Positions 16,198 through 24,165 of a DNA stretch of 39,933 bases are shown here, piece after piece. Below the pieces are notes generated by a model. The model had not been told where the DNA came from. It did not search any database and saw only the letters and a list, made by a program, of their open reading frames with translations. This DNA is from Leptolyngbyaceae cyanobacterium CSU_1_4 (GTDB lineage: Bacteria; Cyanobacteriota; Cyanobacteriia; Elainellales; Elainellaceae). The DNA is taken from contig JAAUPA010000013.1 in assembly GCA_012034615.1 (NCBI GenBank), positions 1 to 39,933 on the forward strand, read 5' to 3'. Position numbers and translations under genes: made by a program. Within the stretch, counting starts at the first letter, position 1. Each line of letters starts with the position of its first letter.

Positions 16198-17808
16198 ATG
16201 TCTAAATTAGTTTATGGAAAAAAGAAGCCCAGAGGTTGGCGAACGATCGCCCGAATGCCGATTACTGTTGGCTTGAACGACTTGCTGAATCATCTCAAAG
16301 ATGTCGGGAAGCTTTCCCCCAGTTGGCAAGCCTGCATCCCGCTGGCAGCAATGCTTGTAGGCATATTTGCCTTCTCCGCTTCTGCCCAAACCGCGCCAAC
16401 CCTTGCTGAAGTGAGTCAAGCTACTCAGGAACTGAAGGTGGGCATCGACACCATGTGGGTCATGGTGGCAGGAATGCTAGTGTTCTTCATGAATGCTGGG
16501 TTCTGCATGTTAGAAACAGGTTTTTGCCGCCAGAAAAATGCAGTCAATGTTCTCTCTAAAAATCTGATTGTATTTGCCCTTTCTACGATTGCTTTCTGGA
16601 TATTAGGCTTTGGTTTAATGTTTGGAAATGGCAATGGCTTTATCGGCGGTGAAGGGATTTTTCTCCTCTCTGGTGCTGACAATAGCCCTGCCATAGGAGA
16701 CGCTTATCAGGGTGCTTATTCTTCCCTGAGCTGGACAGGCGTGCCTCTACTAGCAAAGTTCTTTTTTCAACTGGTGTTTGCTGGAACCGCTGCAACCATC
16801 GTTTCAGGTGCAGTCGCAGAGCGCATCAAGTTTTTGATTTTCTCATTTTTAGTGTGCTGCTAGTTGGGGTCGCTTATCCCATCACAGGGCACTGGATTTG
16901 GGGGGGAGGCTGGTTGGCAGGCATAGGCTTTTTTGACTTTGCAGGTTCTACCGTAGTTCATGCAGTCGGGGGCTGGGCAGCATTGATGGGTGCAGCGTTT
17001 TTGGGTCCTCGGATGGGTCGATACAATGCTGATGGGTCTTCGACGGCAATGCCGGGTCACAACATGAGCATCGCAACTTTGGGCGCTTTGATTCTGTGGC
17101 TGGGATGGTTTGGGTTTAATCCGGGTTCGACGATGGCGGTAGGCAATGGTTCGTTGATTGCCCATATTGCAATTACGACTAATACGGCGGGGGCGTTTCG
17201 GTGCTCTTGCTGCTACCGTCACCGCATGGCTGGTGCTGGGGAAGCCTGACTTATCGATGATTATTAATGGTTTGTTGGCAGGTCTAGTGGCGGTTACTGC
17301 ATCTTGTGCTTTCGTAGGAATCATTCCTGCTGCCATCATTGGTATTGTCGGTGGCGTTTTAGTGGTCTTTGCAGTTATTTTCTTCGATAGTATCAAAATC
17401 GACGATCCGGTGGGTGCAGTTTCGGTTCACTTGGTTAACGGGGTCTGGGGAACTTTGGCAGTAGGTTTATTTGCAGTGGGTCCTAGCGATGCTGAAGGCG
17501 CATTGTATAGCGCTGGACCTGCGGCGGGTTTGTTGATGGGCGGTGGCATTGCTCAACTGTGGACTCAGTTTTTGGGTGTGATCACGGTGGGTGGAATGAC
17601 GGTGCTATTGTCTTCTATTTTCTGGCTGGTGTTGAAGGCAACGATGGGCATCCGAGTGAGTGAAGAGGAAGAGACTGTGGGTCTAGACATTAGCGAACAT
17701 GGCATGGAGGCTTATAGCGGTTTCATTAAAGATGCAAGTGGTATGGGCGGAACTCGGTCTTCGTTGTTTCCGAGCAGTAGTTCGCAAGAGTCGCCTAGTA
17801 ACCTTTAG
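16198..17808 (+). CDS. amt: Ammonium transporter Amt, two compensating frameshifts
   Basis: About 536 residues after repair. A long basic N-terminus and a signal peptide ([15 protein letters not shown]) precede the first Amt helices: [21 protein letters not shown], then AVAERIKF. The middle frame gives [17 protein letters not shown] and [27 protein letters not shown], the Amt signature with pore histidine. The last frame gives [22 protein letters not shown] with the second pore histidine. One T is missing from the run at 16846-16850, and one T is extra at 17196-17198. The protein imports ammonium across the cytoplasmic membrane. The C-terminal tail is cytoplasmic ([15 protein letters not shown]). 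Confidence 0.93.
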
Positions 17809-17899
17809 GGGCGATCGCCTGGTCTAGTTCACGTCTCATTCAGGTCTAGCGATTGCAATCCTCGATCGGAGGTAAAAATCGGTAGCAGGTGTGGAGCAA

Positions 17900-17949
17900 A
17901 GCGGAACGCACCAACCTTCAACGGCAGTACGTTTCGTTCCGCTTTTTTT
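17900..17949 (+). terminator. Intrinsic terminator after amt
   Basis: AGCGGAACG (17900-17908) pairs with CGTTCCGCT (17935-17943), followed directly by a run of T (17943-17949). It lies about 90 bp after the amt stop. Confidence 0.82.
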
Positions 17950-18046
17950 ACCCACGGCGCTGCCTCCCCTATCCCATGGAACTGATATAGGTTCTTAATC
18001 GGATCATTAATCCAATTAATCAAGAATCCCATTAATCAAGGTGCTC

Positions 18047-18115
18047 TATAGTATTTTTGATGATCTTTGTTTAATGATCTACAGAGCCGGTGAAATTCAC
18101 TAGCTCTGTTTTTTC
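18047..18115 (+). ncRNA. Candidate small RNA with orphan terminator
   Basis: A TATAGT -10-like box at 18047-18052 is followed about 35 bp later by a strong terminator: ACAGAGC (18081-18087) pairs with GCTCTGT (18103-18109), with an inner GGTGAA/TTCACT pair and six T after it. No gene lies between the amt terminator and this one, so if transcribed it would yield an RNA of about 55-60 nt. Two exact copies of ATTAATCAAG (18015-18024 and 18031-18040), 16 bp apart, sit just upstream of the -10 and could bind a regulator. The alternative is a leader attenuator for the downstream GDSL gene. Confidence 0.4.
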
Positions 18116-18210
18116 TATGTTTAAACAGATTTTTTCTTTTTCTTTGGCTTTGATCCGATTCTAGGGGGGTAGCTTAGCTTAGTATGTGATTTATTTCCTT
18201 AGGCTGAGCC

Positions 18211-19118
18211 GTGGTAGACAACAGGCAATGGGGACGAGTAGAAGACTGTGCAGAAGATGGATTTTTATTCAAAAAGTTTTTTAACCGTCAGGCTCGAAGA
18301 ATGGCGATCGCCTATAAGTTTTCGCCTTTCTTTTTGCGAATGCACTTATTGCCAAACTGGGTATTTTGGTCGCTGGCTGCCAACGGCGTTTTAGCGTTCG
18401 TGGTCGGGATATTTTTGTGGCAACAGATGGGATTATCGACTGCCACTCGTTTGTCAGACCCCGCAGAGGCTTCTGCCATGCCGCTCGAATCATCGGGTGC
18501 CTATCAGCAGTCGTTGGGGCAGCTCAAGGATGATGCTGAGCTGGTCACTGTTCTTAAACCCAAGCATTTAGCAATTTTGGCTGGAGATTCTTTAAGTCTG
18601 AGGTTTCCGGCGGGAAAATTGTCAGAATACCGCGTGTTGAATCAGGGAATTTCGGGAGAAACGACGGCAGGATTATTAAAACGCTTGAATTTGTTTAGCC
18701 AAACTCAGCCTGATGTTATTTTTGTCATGATTGGCATTAATGATTTGCTCCGAGGCAAATCAAATCACGAGATTCTAGCAGATCAGCAGCAAATGGTGGA
18801 GACTCTTAAAGCCGCTCATCCAGACGCAAAGATCGTCCTGCAATCGGTGCTGCCTCATGCGGTTGAACAGGTGACGTGGGAAGGACGCGATCGCCTGCTT
18901 GCCATTCCAAACCGTCGCATCAAGACCTTGAATGAAGGAGTAAAGGCGATCGCTCAAGCTGAGTCAGTTGATTTTTCAATCTTTATCCGCTCTTTGCAGA
19001 CTCTGAAGGGAACCTGCGCCGCGAACTCAGTTCAGATGGCTTGCACCTGAGCGCTCAAGGATATGAAGTGTGGGGAATTGCCTTGCAGGTTTATGGGGAA
19101 GTCTTGAAGCAAAAATAA
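18211..19118 (+). CDS. SGNH/GDSL-type esterase, one frameshift near the end
   Basis: About 302 residues from the GTG at 18211, or 272 from the ATG at 18301 (MAIAYKFSPFF), which may be the real start. A membrane anchor (WSLAANGVLAFVVGIFLW) is followed by the catalytic domain. Block I is ILAGDSLSL with the nucleophile Ser near 127, block III is VMIGINDLLRG, and block V, with the catalytic Asp and His, is DGLHLSAQGYEVW in the shifted frame. A T missing from the run at 18972-18976 ends the first frame early; restoring it joins SVDFFNLYPLFAD to block V and stops at 19118. It is probably an anchored or exported lipase, esterase or acyl hydrolase. Confidence 0.82.
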
Positions 19119-19206
19119 TGGGGCAGATGAGGTATGGTACTGCGTAAAGACCCTAGGACAAGAGGCTTAACGCAATTTCAGAATGCCATAAAAGGCTAAA
19201 TCATCA

Positions 19207-19356
19207 AGAGAATGTCTGAAAAGTCTCAAAGATTCGTACATTCGCCCCCCATTCCCCATTCTGCGAACCTCCGGATCCGTTTTCCTTCAAAGTCCTCCAG
19301 AATGGGGAGTTTAGGGGGCAGGTCTGGCTGAAATCTAGGCTTTTCAGCAACCTCTG
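19207..19356. mobile_element. MITE-like element, 150 bp
   Basis: The two ends are imperfect inverted repeats of about 55 bp: AGAATGTCTGAAAAGTCT at the left, and on the minus strand GAGGTTGCTGAAAAGCCTAG from the right. Both run into GCCCCC(C/T) and CCCCATTCTG. It has no coding capacity. A related, shorter copy lies at 33190-33303 and shares CCAGAATGG and GGACTTTGAAG blocks in the opposite orientation. Confidence 0.7.
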
Positions 19357-19395
19357 AGTGGATTATCAAATTTCTGATGATCTAAAATTCTAAAA

Positions 19396-20361
19396 TTAGA
19401 GGTTGCCTTTACGAGCGCGATCGATCTCCCGCTGCAATGCTTCCACCTCACGTTGGAGCCTTGCTACCTCTGCCTCATCAGACGACACAGCCACATCAAC
19501 GGCACCTTCCCCCGTTCGGCGATAGTTGCCCTTGCGAATTTGTTGATACTCTTCAGAAGCCGACCAGTCTTGCAAATATTGCACCCGCTCTAGGGCAAAG
19601 GGATGGGTGAGAAAAACGCCCTGGGGCAAGTTGTTGTATAGCAGAAATTTGTAAACCTGATTTAAGCCATCTTGATTCAGCCCTTCGTAACGCTTGGCTT
19701 GGGCAATAAATTCGGGCAGGCTAACTTCGTTGGCATAGCGAGAACTGCCCCCCGCTAGGCGCATCATGCTGTGGAGAACGGGAATCGGATCATCTAAAAC
19801 TAAAAGAGCCGCGCGATCGGCAGAAAGTTCGGCTTTACGCAACCATTCATAAAAGGACATCATCAACCCCGTGCTGACCAAAGTGCTTAAGCCAAACGTC
19901 ATATCGGTCAGCCCGGTTGCCAGATTAATTGCCCAGGTTGCCATTTGATTGAGGGTTGTGTGTCCGCATTTAATGTGCCCGAGCTCATGGGCGATCGCGG
20001 CTCTCAGTTCTGCCTCGCTCATTAAATCCAACAGCGCCGTATTAATCACCACAGAAGGCTTCTCTTGCCCCAGCGCATAGGCATTAACAGACGGAGACTG
20101 AGACACAAAAATAGCAGGTTCCGGCGACACATCCAAATCGCGGGCACACTCTCGAAACACATGATAAACCGAAGAATACTGCCGAGGACCCACCTCAATG
20201 CTGTTGCCCATCAAAAACAAATGCCGAGGTCGTTCGTAGGTAAACTCTACAAACTTACGGGCAATCAGATCAAAGCCCGGCACACTTCTCAAAGCCTGTT
20301 CTGCTTGAGCATCGAGGGGGTGACGAAAAGCTTCGCTAGAGATTCCGGTATAGGTTGGCAT
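19396..20361 (-). CDS. M48-family metalloprotease
   Basis: 321 residues. The zinc site is AAIAHELGHIKCGH (His125, Glu126, His129), and the third ligand is in RKAELSADRAAL (Glu178, with Asp182), the M48 arrangement. Unlike HtpX it has no strong N-terminal membrane helices, although the segment at about 145-170 is hydrophobic. The C-terminus ends in a short coiled coil (LQREVEALQREIDRARKGNL). This subgroup is common in cyanobacteria as an uncharacterised protease of the Ste24/HtpX superfamily. The gap to the upstream exported-protein gene is 51 bp. Confidence 0.9.
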   Translation of the reverse strand: MPTYTGISSEAFRHPLDAQAEQALRSVPGFDLIARKFVEFTYERPRHLFLMGNSIEVGPRQYSSVYHVFRECARDLDVSPEPAIFVSQSPSVNAYALGQEKPSVVINTALLDLMSEAELRAAIAHELGHIKCGHTTLNQMATWAINLATGLTDMTFGLSTLVSTGLMMSFYEWLRKAELSADRAALLVLDDPIPVLHSMMRLAGGSSRYANEVSLPEFIAQAKRYEGLNQDGLNQVYKFLLYNNLPQGVFLTHPFALERVQYLQDWSASEEYQQIRKGNYRRTGEGAVDVAVSSDEAEVARLQREVEALQREIDRARKGNL

Positions 20362-20412
20362 AGGAATAGAACAAAAGAGGGTTTAAGGGGCACTTTCTGC
20401 CCCTACCGCATT

Positions 20413-21084
20413 CTAACGAGTGGAAGTATTCTGTAGGGCAAAGTCAGACTGTAGAGTTAAATTCAGGTCTGCCTCTGGGTTGACCACAATCACTTCTACC
20501 TCTTCTCGATCGCGAATTAAAACCGACCCAAGTGCCCCTAAACCAGCACCACCCAGAACTTCTAGGATATCAATTCTACCTAAAACTTCTGACAAAACTG
20601 CCGCTGCCGCCGCTCCGATCGCCGCCCCTTGCAAAATTTTGGGGTCGCTGCGTTTATTAATAGTTTCTCGGCGAGTAATCACGTTAGAAATAGCATCAAT
20701 CGGCGTTCTGCTACTGCGTCCATCAATGACCAAATTATTAGCAACAAATTGAGTACCATCGCCTGCCGGTTCAAGTTCACCCTCAATCACACTGCCTTCA
20801 GGAATCACAACCGTGCCGCCGCTAGTCGTCACATCTTGAGCCACTTCTAGCTTAATGGGCGCGGTTTCGCCAGGAGTCACAATGATCCTTTCCTTGTCAT
20901 AAGTAATAGGAATTTCAGTGCCCGATGGAACTGTGTTTCTCCAGCTATCGGGAAAGCGCTGCGCCACTTGCATAGGAACGGCCGTGGCAGGTTTAATCAC
21001 CGTTAAAGGAATGGCGAGAGTTGAAACAGTAGTCATCACTAAGGTTAGAGCAGCGCCCGATTTCCAGCATTTGGGAAGAAGCAT
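20413..21084 (-). CDS. Exported protein with TrbI/VirB10-like domain
   Basis: 223 residues. The N-terminus has a signal peptide (ALTLVMTTVSTLAIPLTV). The central part, VPSGTEIPITYDKERIIVTPGE, VVIPEGSVIEGELEPAG and GTQFVANNLVIDG, has the alternating strand pattern (x-G-T-x-I-P ... I-P-x-G-S) of the C-terminal beta-barrel domain of TrbI/VirB10 proteins. A hydrophobic glycine-rich segment (GAAIGAAAAAVLSEVLG, then GGAGLGALG) follows, resembling a glycine zipper. No conjugation genes are nearby, so it is not a type IV secretion component by context. Similar stand-alone proteins occur in cyanobacteria with unknown function. Confidence 0.72.
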   Translation of the reverse strand: MLLPKCWKSGAALTLVMTTVSTLAIPLTVIKPATAVPMQVAQRFPDSWRNTVPSGTEIPITYDKERIIVTPGETAPIKLEVAQDVTTSGGTVVIPEGSVIEGELEPAGDGTQFVANNLVIDGRSSRTPIDAISNVITRRETINKRSDPKILQGAAIGAAAAAVLSEVLGRIDILEVLGGAGLGALGSVLIRDREEVEVIVVNPEADLNLTLQSDFALQNTSTR

Positions 21085-21286
21085 AAGTTAATCTCCTGTA
21101 GAGTGAAACTTCTAAGAATATTCGTTAATTCATCCAGAATTTATCCAATTACTGCTCTTGACCTGAACTAGAAAAGAATGTTCCCAAATTTTTCCAAACT
21201 CTCCGGACGAAGCGTTACGGGCACTGTCTTAATTACAGGGACAATCCAGGCTAGAACCTCTAAATGATCTAGAGTGGAGGCGCTTT

Positions 21287-21332
21287 AGATTCACGAGATT
21301 AGAGATTCACGAGATTAGAGATTCACAAGATC
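21287..21332. repeat. 16-bp tandem repeat
   Basis: AGATTCACGAGATTAG occurs exactly at 21287-21302 and 21303-21318, with a third imperfect copy to 21332. It is directly downstream of the unknown gene ending at 21342. Confidence 0.9.
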
Positions 21333-21341
21333 AAAGCAGCT

Positions 21342-21725
21342 TTAGGTGGGGTCAGCGATCCATTCACAACAGCCTGCTAATCCGAGGCTAGGGTTTTGTA
21401 AATAGAGGCTGTCTGGCACCCAAATCCTAACCTTTCGATCTGCGCCAATTTGGTATAAATAAGCGGCATCCGGACGATAGTAGTTGACCCCCACCCGCAG
21501 ATTAGAATAGTCGTCTTCGCAAATCTCAAACCCAAAACGCACAATAATTTGAGCCACCAAGCATTCAGGAGTATCAACCCTCTCACCAGAGGTTTCTCGC
21601 TCTTGCCAAAATTTATTTAAGAAGGGAATTAAGATTGGCAGCATTCGATGGGGTGAGCCATTGCGACTGGCATAAATAATGGCAAGATTTCCCTCAACGA
21701 TGATGTGGCAGGAGTTGCTGGGCAT
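21342..21725 (-). CDS. Hypothetical protein
   Basis: 127 residues, not recognised. It is soluble and mixed alpha/beta, with no signal peptide. Visible features are a hydrophobic strand IIVEGNLAIIYASRNG at the start and a Tyr-rich middle (VGVNYYRPDAAYLYQIG); two cysteines sit together near the end (LAGCCEWIADPT). It lies 30 bp downstream of larB on the same strand, so it could be co-transcribed with it, but nothing in the sequence links it to nickel-cofactor synthesis. Confidence 0.65.
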   Translation of the reverse strand: MPSNSCHIIVEGNLAIIYASRNGSPHRMLPILIPFLNKFWQERETSGERVDTPECLVAQIIVRFGFEICEDDYSNLRVGVNYYRPDAAYLYQIGADRKVRIWVPDSLYLQNPSLGLAGCCEWIADPT

Positions 21726-21755
21726 GGGGTTTTCTCCTTGGGCGTGAATTTAATT

Positions 21756-22546
21756 CTATGCCTCCTTCTGCATTCTTTCTCCAATTTTGCTAGCCGTTCT
21801 TAAGATTTGTCCGGCTAACATTGCCGCACCAAAGCCATTGTCAATGTTGACTACGCCAATGCCGACGGCACAGGAATTTAGCATTGTCAGCAGGGCAGAA
21901 AGCCCGTTAAAGCTAGCTCCATAGCCAATGCTGGTAGGCACGGCAACGACAGGACAGCCCGCCAGTCCGGCAACGACGCTAGGCAATGCCCCTTCCATTC
22001 CGGCGATGACAATCAACACGTCGGCATCGTCAATGAGGTGGCGGTTTTGCAAGAGGCGGTGAATGCCTGCTACGCCCACATCCCAAAGGCGCTTGACTTG
22101 GAAGCCGCAGAGTTCGGCAGTAATGGCGGCTTCTTCGGCAACGGGGAGGTCGGCGGTGCCTGCGGAGAGGAGGGTGATGGTGCCGGGATAGTGGGATGTA
22201 AGGGTGAGTGGGCGATCGCCCCAATGCGGGCAGTGGCAAAGTACTGCAATTCGGGTATTTTTTCTTGAAGCTGTTGGGCAACTGCTGCGTCGATGCGAGT
22301 TGCCATGACGACCGGATTCTTCAGTCGCAGCGCCCCCATAATTTGAATAATTTGATCGGGGGTTTTATCTTGCCCCCAAATCACTTCGGGGAAGCCGGTG
22401 CGGAGCGATCGATGATGGTCAATGTTGGCAAAGTCGGAGACAGGCTCGAAGTCAAAGTGGCGGAGTTTTTCGAGAGCGGCATCAGGGCTGAGGCTACCTT
22501 GAGCAACAGCATCGAGCAGGTTACGGATGGCTTCAGGTTGGGTCAC
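21756..22546 (-). CDS. larB: LarB, nickel-pincer cofactor synthesis (AIR carboxylase-like), one frameshift
   Basis: About 263 residues after repair, the family length. The first part has [21 protein letters not shown]-like sequence ([16 protein letters not shown]), followed by VMATR. The second has [25 protein letters not shown] and [16 protein letters not shown], the PurE-like nucleotide/CO2 site. LarB carboxylates and hydrolyses nicotinic acid adenine dinucleotide on the way to the nickel-pincer cofactor. One C missing from the run at 22210-22212 (GGG on the plus strand) shifts the frame; restoring it gives [19 protein letters not shown]. No larC or larE gene is in the window. Confidence 0.9.
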
Positions 22547-22617
22547 GGCTGGGGATAAATTCTGTATTAGAACCTTTCAATTATGTTGCTTTAATAAAAT
22601 TCAGGCTTTCCTCGTTG

Positions 22618-22631
22618 TACTTACGTAAGTA
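22618..22631. promoter_or_regulatory. Perfect 14-bp palindrome TACTTACGTAAGTA
   Basis: An uninterrupted palindrome, 72 bp upstream of the larB start and just before the candidate small RNA. It has operator-like symmetry. The regulator is unknown. Confidence 0.55.
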
Positions 22632-22639
22632 GAAACGAT

Positions 22640-22725
22640 AAAGTGTATTGAAGCTAACACAGACGAGTTGGCTGACATAGGAAGTTAATCAGGATCTAGA
22701 GCGTAAGAGATTGCGCTCTTTTTTT
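22640..22725 (+). ncRNA. Candidate small RNA ending in an orphan terminator
   Basis: AGAGCG (22698-22703) and CGCTCT (22714-22719) form a stem with a seven-T tail to 22725, an intrinsic terminator reading to the right. No plus-strand gene precedes it: the neighbours larB and tyrS are both on the minus strand. A short RNA starting after the palindrome and a weak TTGTAC...GATAAA promoter at 22615-22642 would fit. The exact 5' end is not determinable. Confidence 0.4.
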
Positions 22726-22775
22726 CCTTTATTAAAGTTCTCTATAGTAAAGTTCTCCGTTCTTCTAGAGCTCTC

Positions 22776-24014
22776 TTAAAGCCCCAACCGGACAAACTTA
22801 TTCTTGCCCACTTGCAAGACTTTCCCCTCTAGCTCTGTGGCGCTTTCAAAGACGAGGTTGAGGTCTTCAACCCGATCGCCATCTAGTCGCACCGCGCCGC
22901 CCTGAATTTGTCGGCGCGCGTCAGAACTGCCGCTGCATAGCCCACTGGCACTAAGAATATAGAACAACTTTGCCGGAAACTGAATGGTTTCCAGAGAAAA
23001 TGCTGGCACCGCATCGGCTTGTTTGGCATTGCCTTGAACCAGAGTAATGGCTGCTTTTTGGGCTTCTAACGCCGCCGCCTCACCATGATATTGACTGACC
23101 ACCGTGAGAGCCAAGAGCTTTTGGCGATCGCGCGGGTTCTCTGGCAATTCCGCCAGCGGCAAGTTGGTTAACAGCTCAAAATACTGAGTAATTTGGCTAT
23201 CTGGCGTTTTCTCCAGTTTGGAGTACATACTGAGAGCATCTTCCTGTAGCCCGACAAAATTTCCGAGGGATTTAGACATTTTCTGCACGCCGTCTGTGCC
23301 AATTAAGATCGGCATGAGCAAGCCAAACTGAGGACGCTGACCAAAGTGGCGCTGCAAGTCTCGTCCGACTGCCAGGTTAAATTTTTGATCAGTTCCTCCT
23401 AGCTCCACGTCTGCCTCAAGCGCCACCGAGTCGTAGCCCTGCATCAGCGGGTAGAGGAACTCATGGAGATAAATAGGGTTCTCTTTCTTATAGCGCTCAG
23501 AAAATCCTTCCTTGGCTAGCATTTGCCCGACGGTCATGGTGGCGAGGAGCTCCTGAATTTTGCCTAGGTCGAGCTTAAAGAGCCACTCAGAGTTGTAGCG
23601 AATCTCTAGCCGTCCGGGCGTGTCAAAGTCTAAGATGGGGCGAACTTGGTCAATATAGGTTTGGGCGTTTTGCAGAACTTCTGCCTCAGTCAACTGCTTG
23701 CGCACTTCTGACTTGCCCGTGGGATCGCCAATCCGCGCCGTAAAGTCGCCAATGAGCAAGATGGCAGTATGCCCGGCATCTTGAAACGCCCGCAGTTTAC
23801 GAATCACGATGCTGTGCCCCAGGTGAATGTCGGAGCCTGTGGGGTCAATGCCAAACTTAATCCGCAGGGAGCGATCGGGGTTGCCGTTCCCCCCAGGGTC
23901 GCTCTTCTCTAGCCTTGCCTCCAAATTTTCGTCGGGGTCAGTAGAGGTGGGCTGATGGGGAAAGATTTCAGAGGTGCCCCGATGCAGCCAAGGAAAAGGT
24001 TGAGATAGATTCAT
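22776..24014 (-). CDS. tyrS: Tyrosyl-tRNA synthetase
   Basis: 412 residues, class I synthetase charging tRNA-Tyr. The HIGH-type motif is GSDIHLGHS (His64-His67), the KMSKS motif is [11 protein letters not shown] (about 245), and the C-terminal ~60 residues are an S4 RNA-binding domain ([15 protein letters not shown]). The N-terminus carries an acidic, low-complexity stretch of about 35 residues ([20 protein letters not shown]) between the first helix and the Rossmann core, not typical of the enzyme and probably a surface insertion. Start ATG at 24014. It is divergent from the PBP1A gene across 151 bp. Confidence 0.96.
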   Translation of the reverse strand: MNLSQPFPWLHRGTSEIFPHQPTSTDPDENLEARLEKSDPGGNGNPDRSLRIKFGIDPTGSDIHLGHSIVIRKLRAFQDAGHTAILLIGDFTARIGDPTGKSEVRKQLTEAEVLQNAQTYIDQVRPILDFDTPGRLEIRYNSEWLFKLDLGKIQELLATMTVGQMLAKEGFSERYKKENPIYLHEFLYPLMQGYDSVALEADVELGGTDQKFNLAVGRDLQRHFGQRPQFGLLMPILIGTDGVQKMSKSLGNFVGLQEDALSMYSKLEKTPDSQITQYFELLTNLPLAELPENPRDRQKLLALTVVSQYHGEAAALEAQKAAITLVQGNAKQADAVPAFSLETIQFPAKLFYILSASGLCSGSSDARRQIQGGAVRLDGDRVEDLNLVFESATELEGKVLQVGKNKFVRLGL

Positions 24015-24165
24015 AGAAGATATTTAACCGCGATCGCTGACCCATATCAAAATAAAACTACAATTAAACGTTCCTCTCTACACAGGTTAACCCGTTCAGG
24101 GCTTCTCATAACATTTGCCAAACTCCACACTATAATCACAAGCATTCAAGGAAAAAACCATAGCT

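Noticed and set aside
16860-17396. Minus-strand reading of 178 codons over amt
   Set aside because: Amt motifs on the plus strand are unmistakable; the reverse reading is low-complexity.
17881-17949. Glutamine riboswitch (glnA type) after amt
   Set aside because: The ACGG and GGAACGC words are suggestive, but the order and the conserved bulges do not fit, and the structure ends in a T-run; it is the amt terminator.
20413-21084. Evidence of a type IV secretion/conjugation locus
   Set aside because: The protein has only a TrbI-like barrel; no other tra/vir gene is present.
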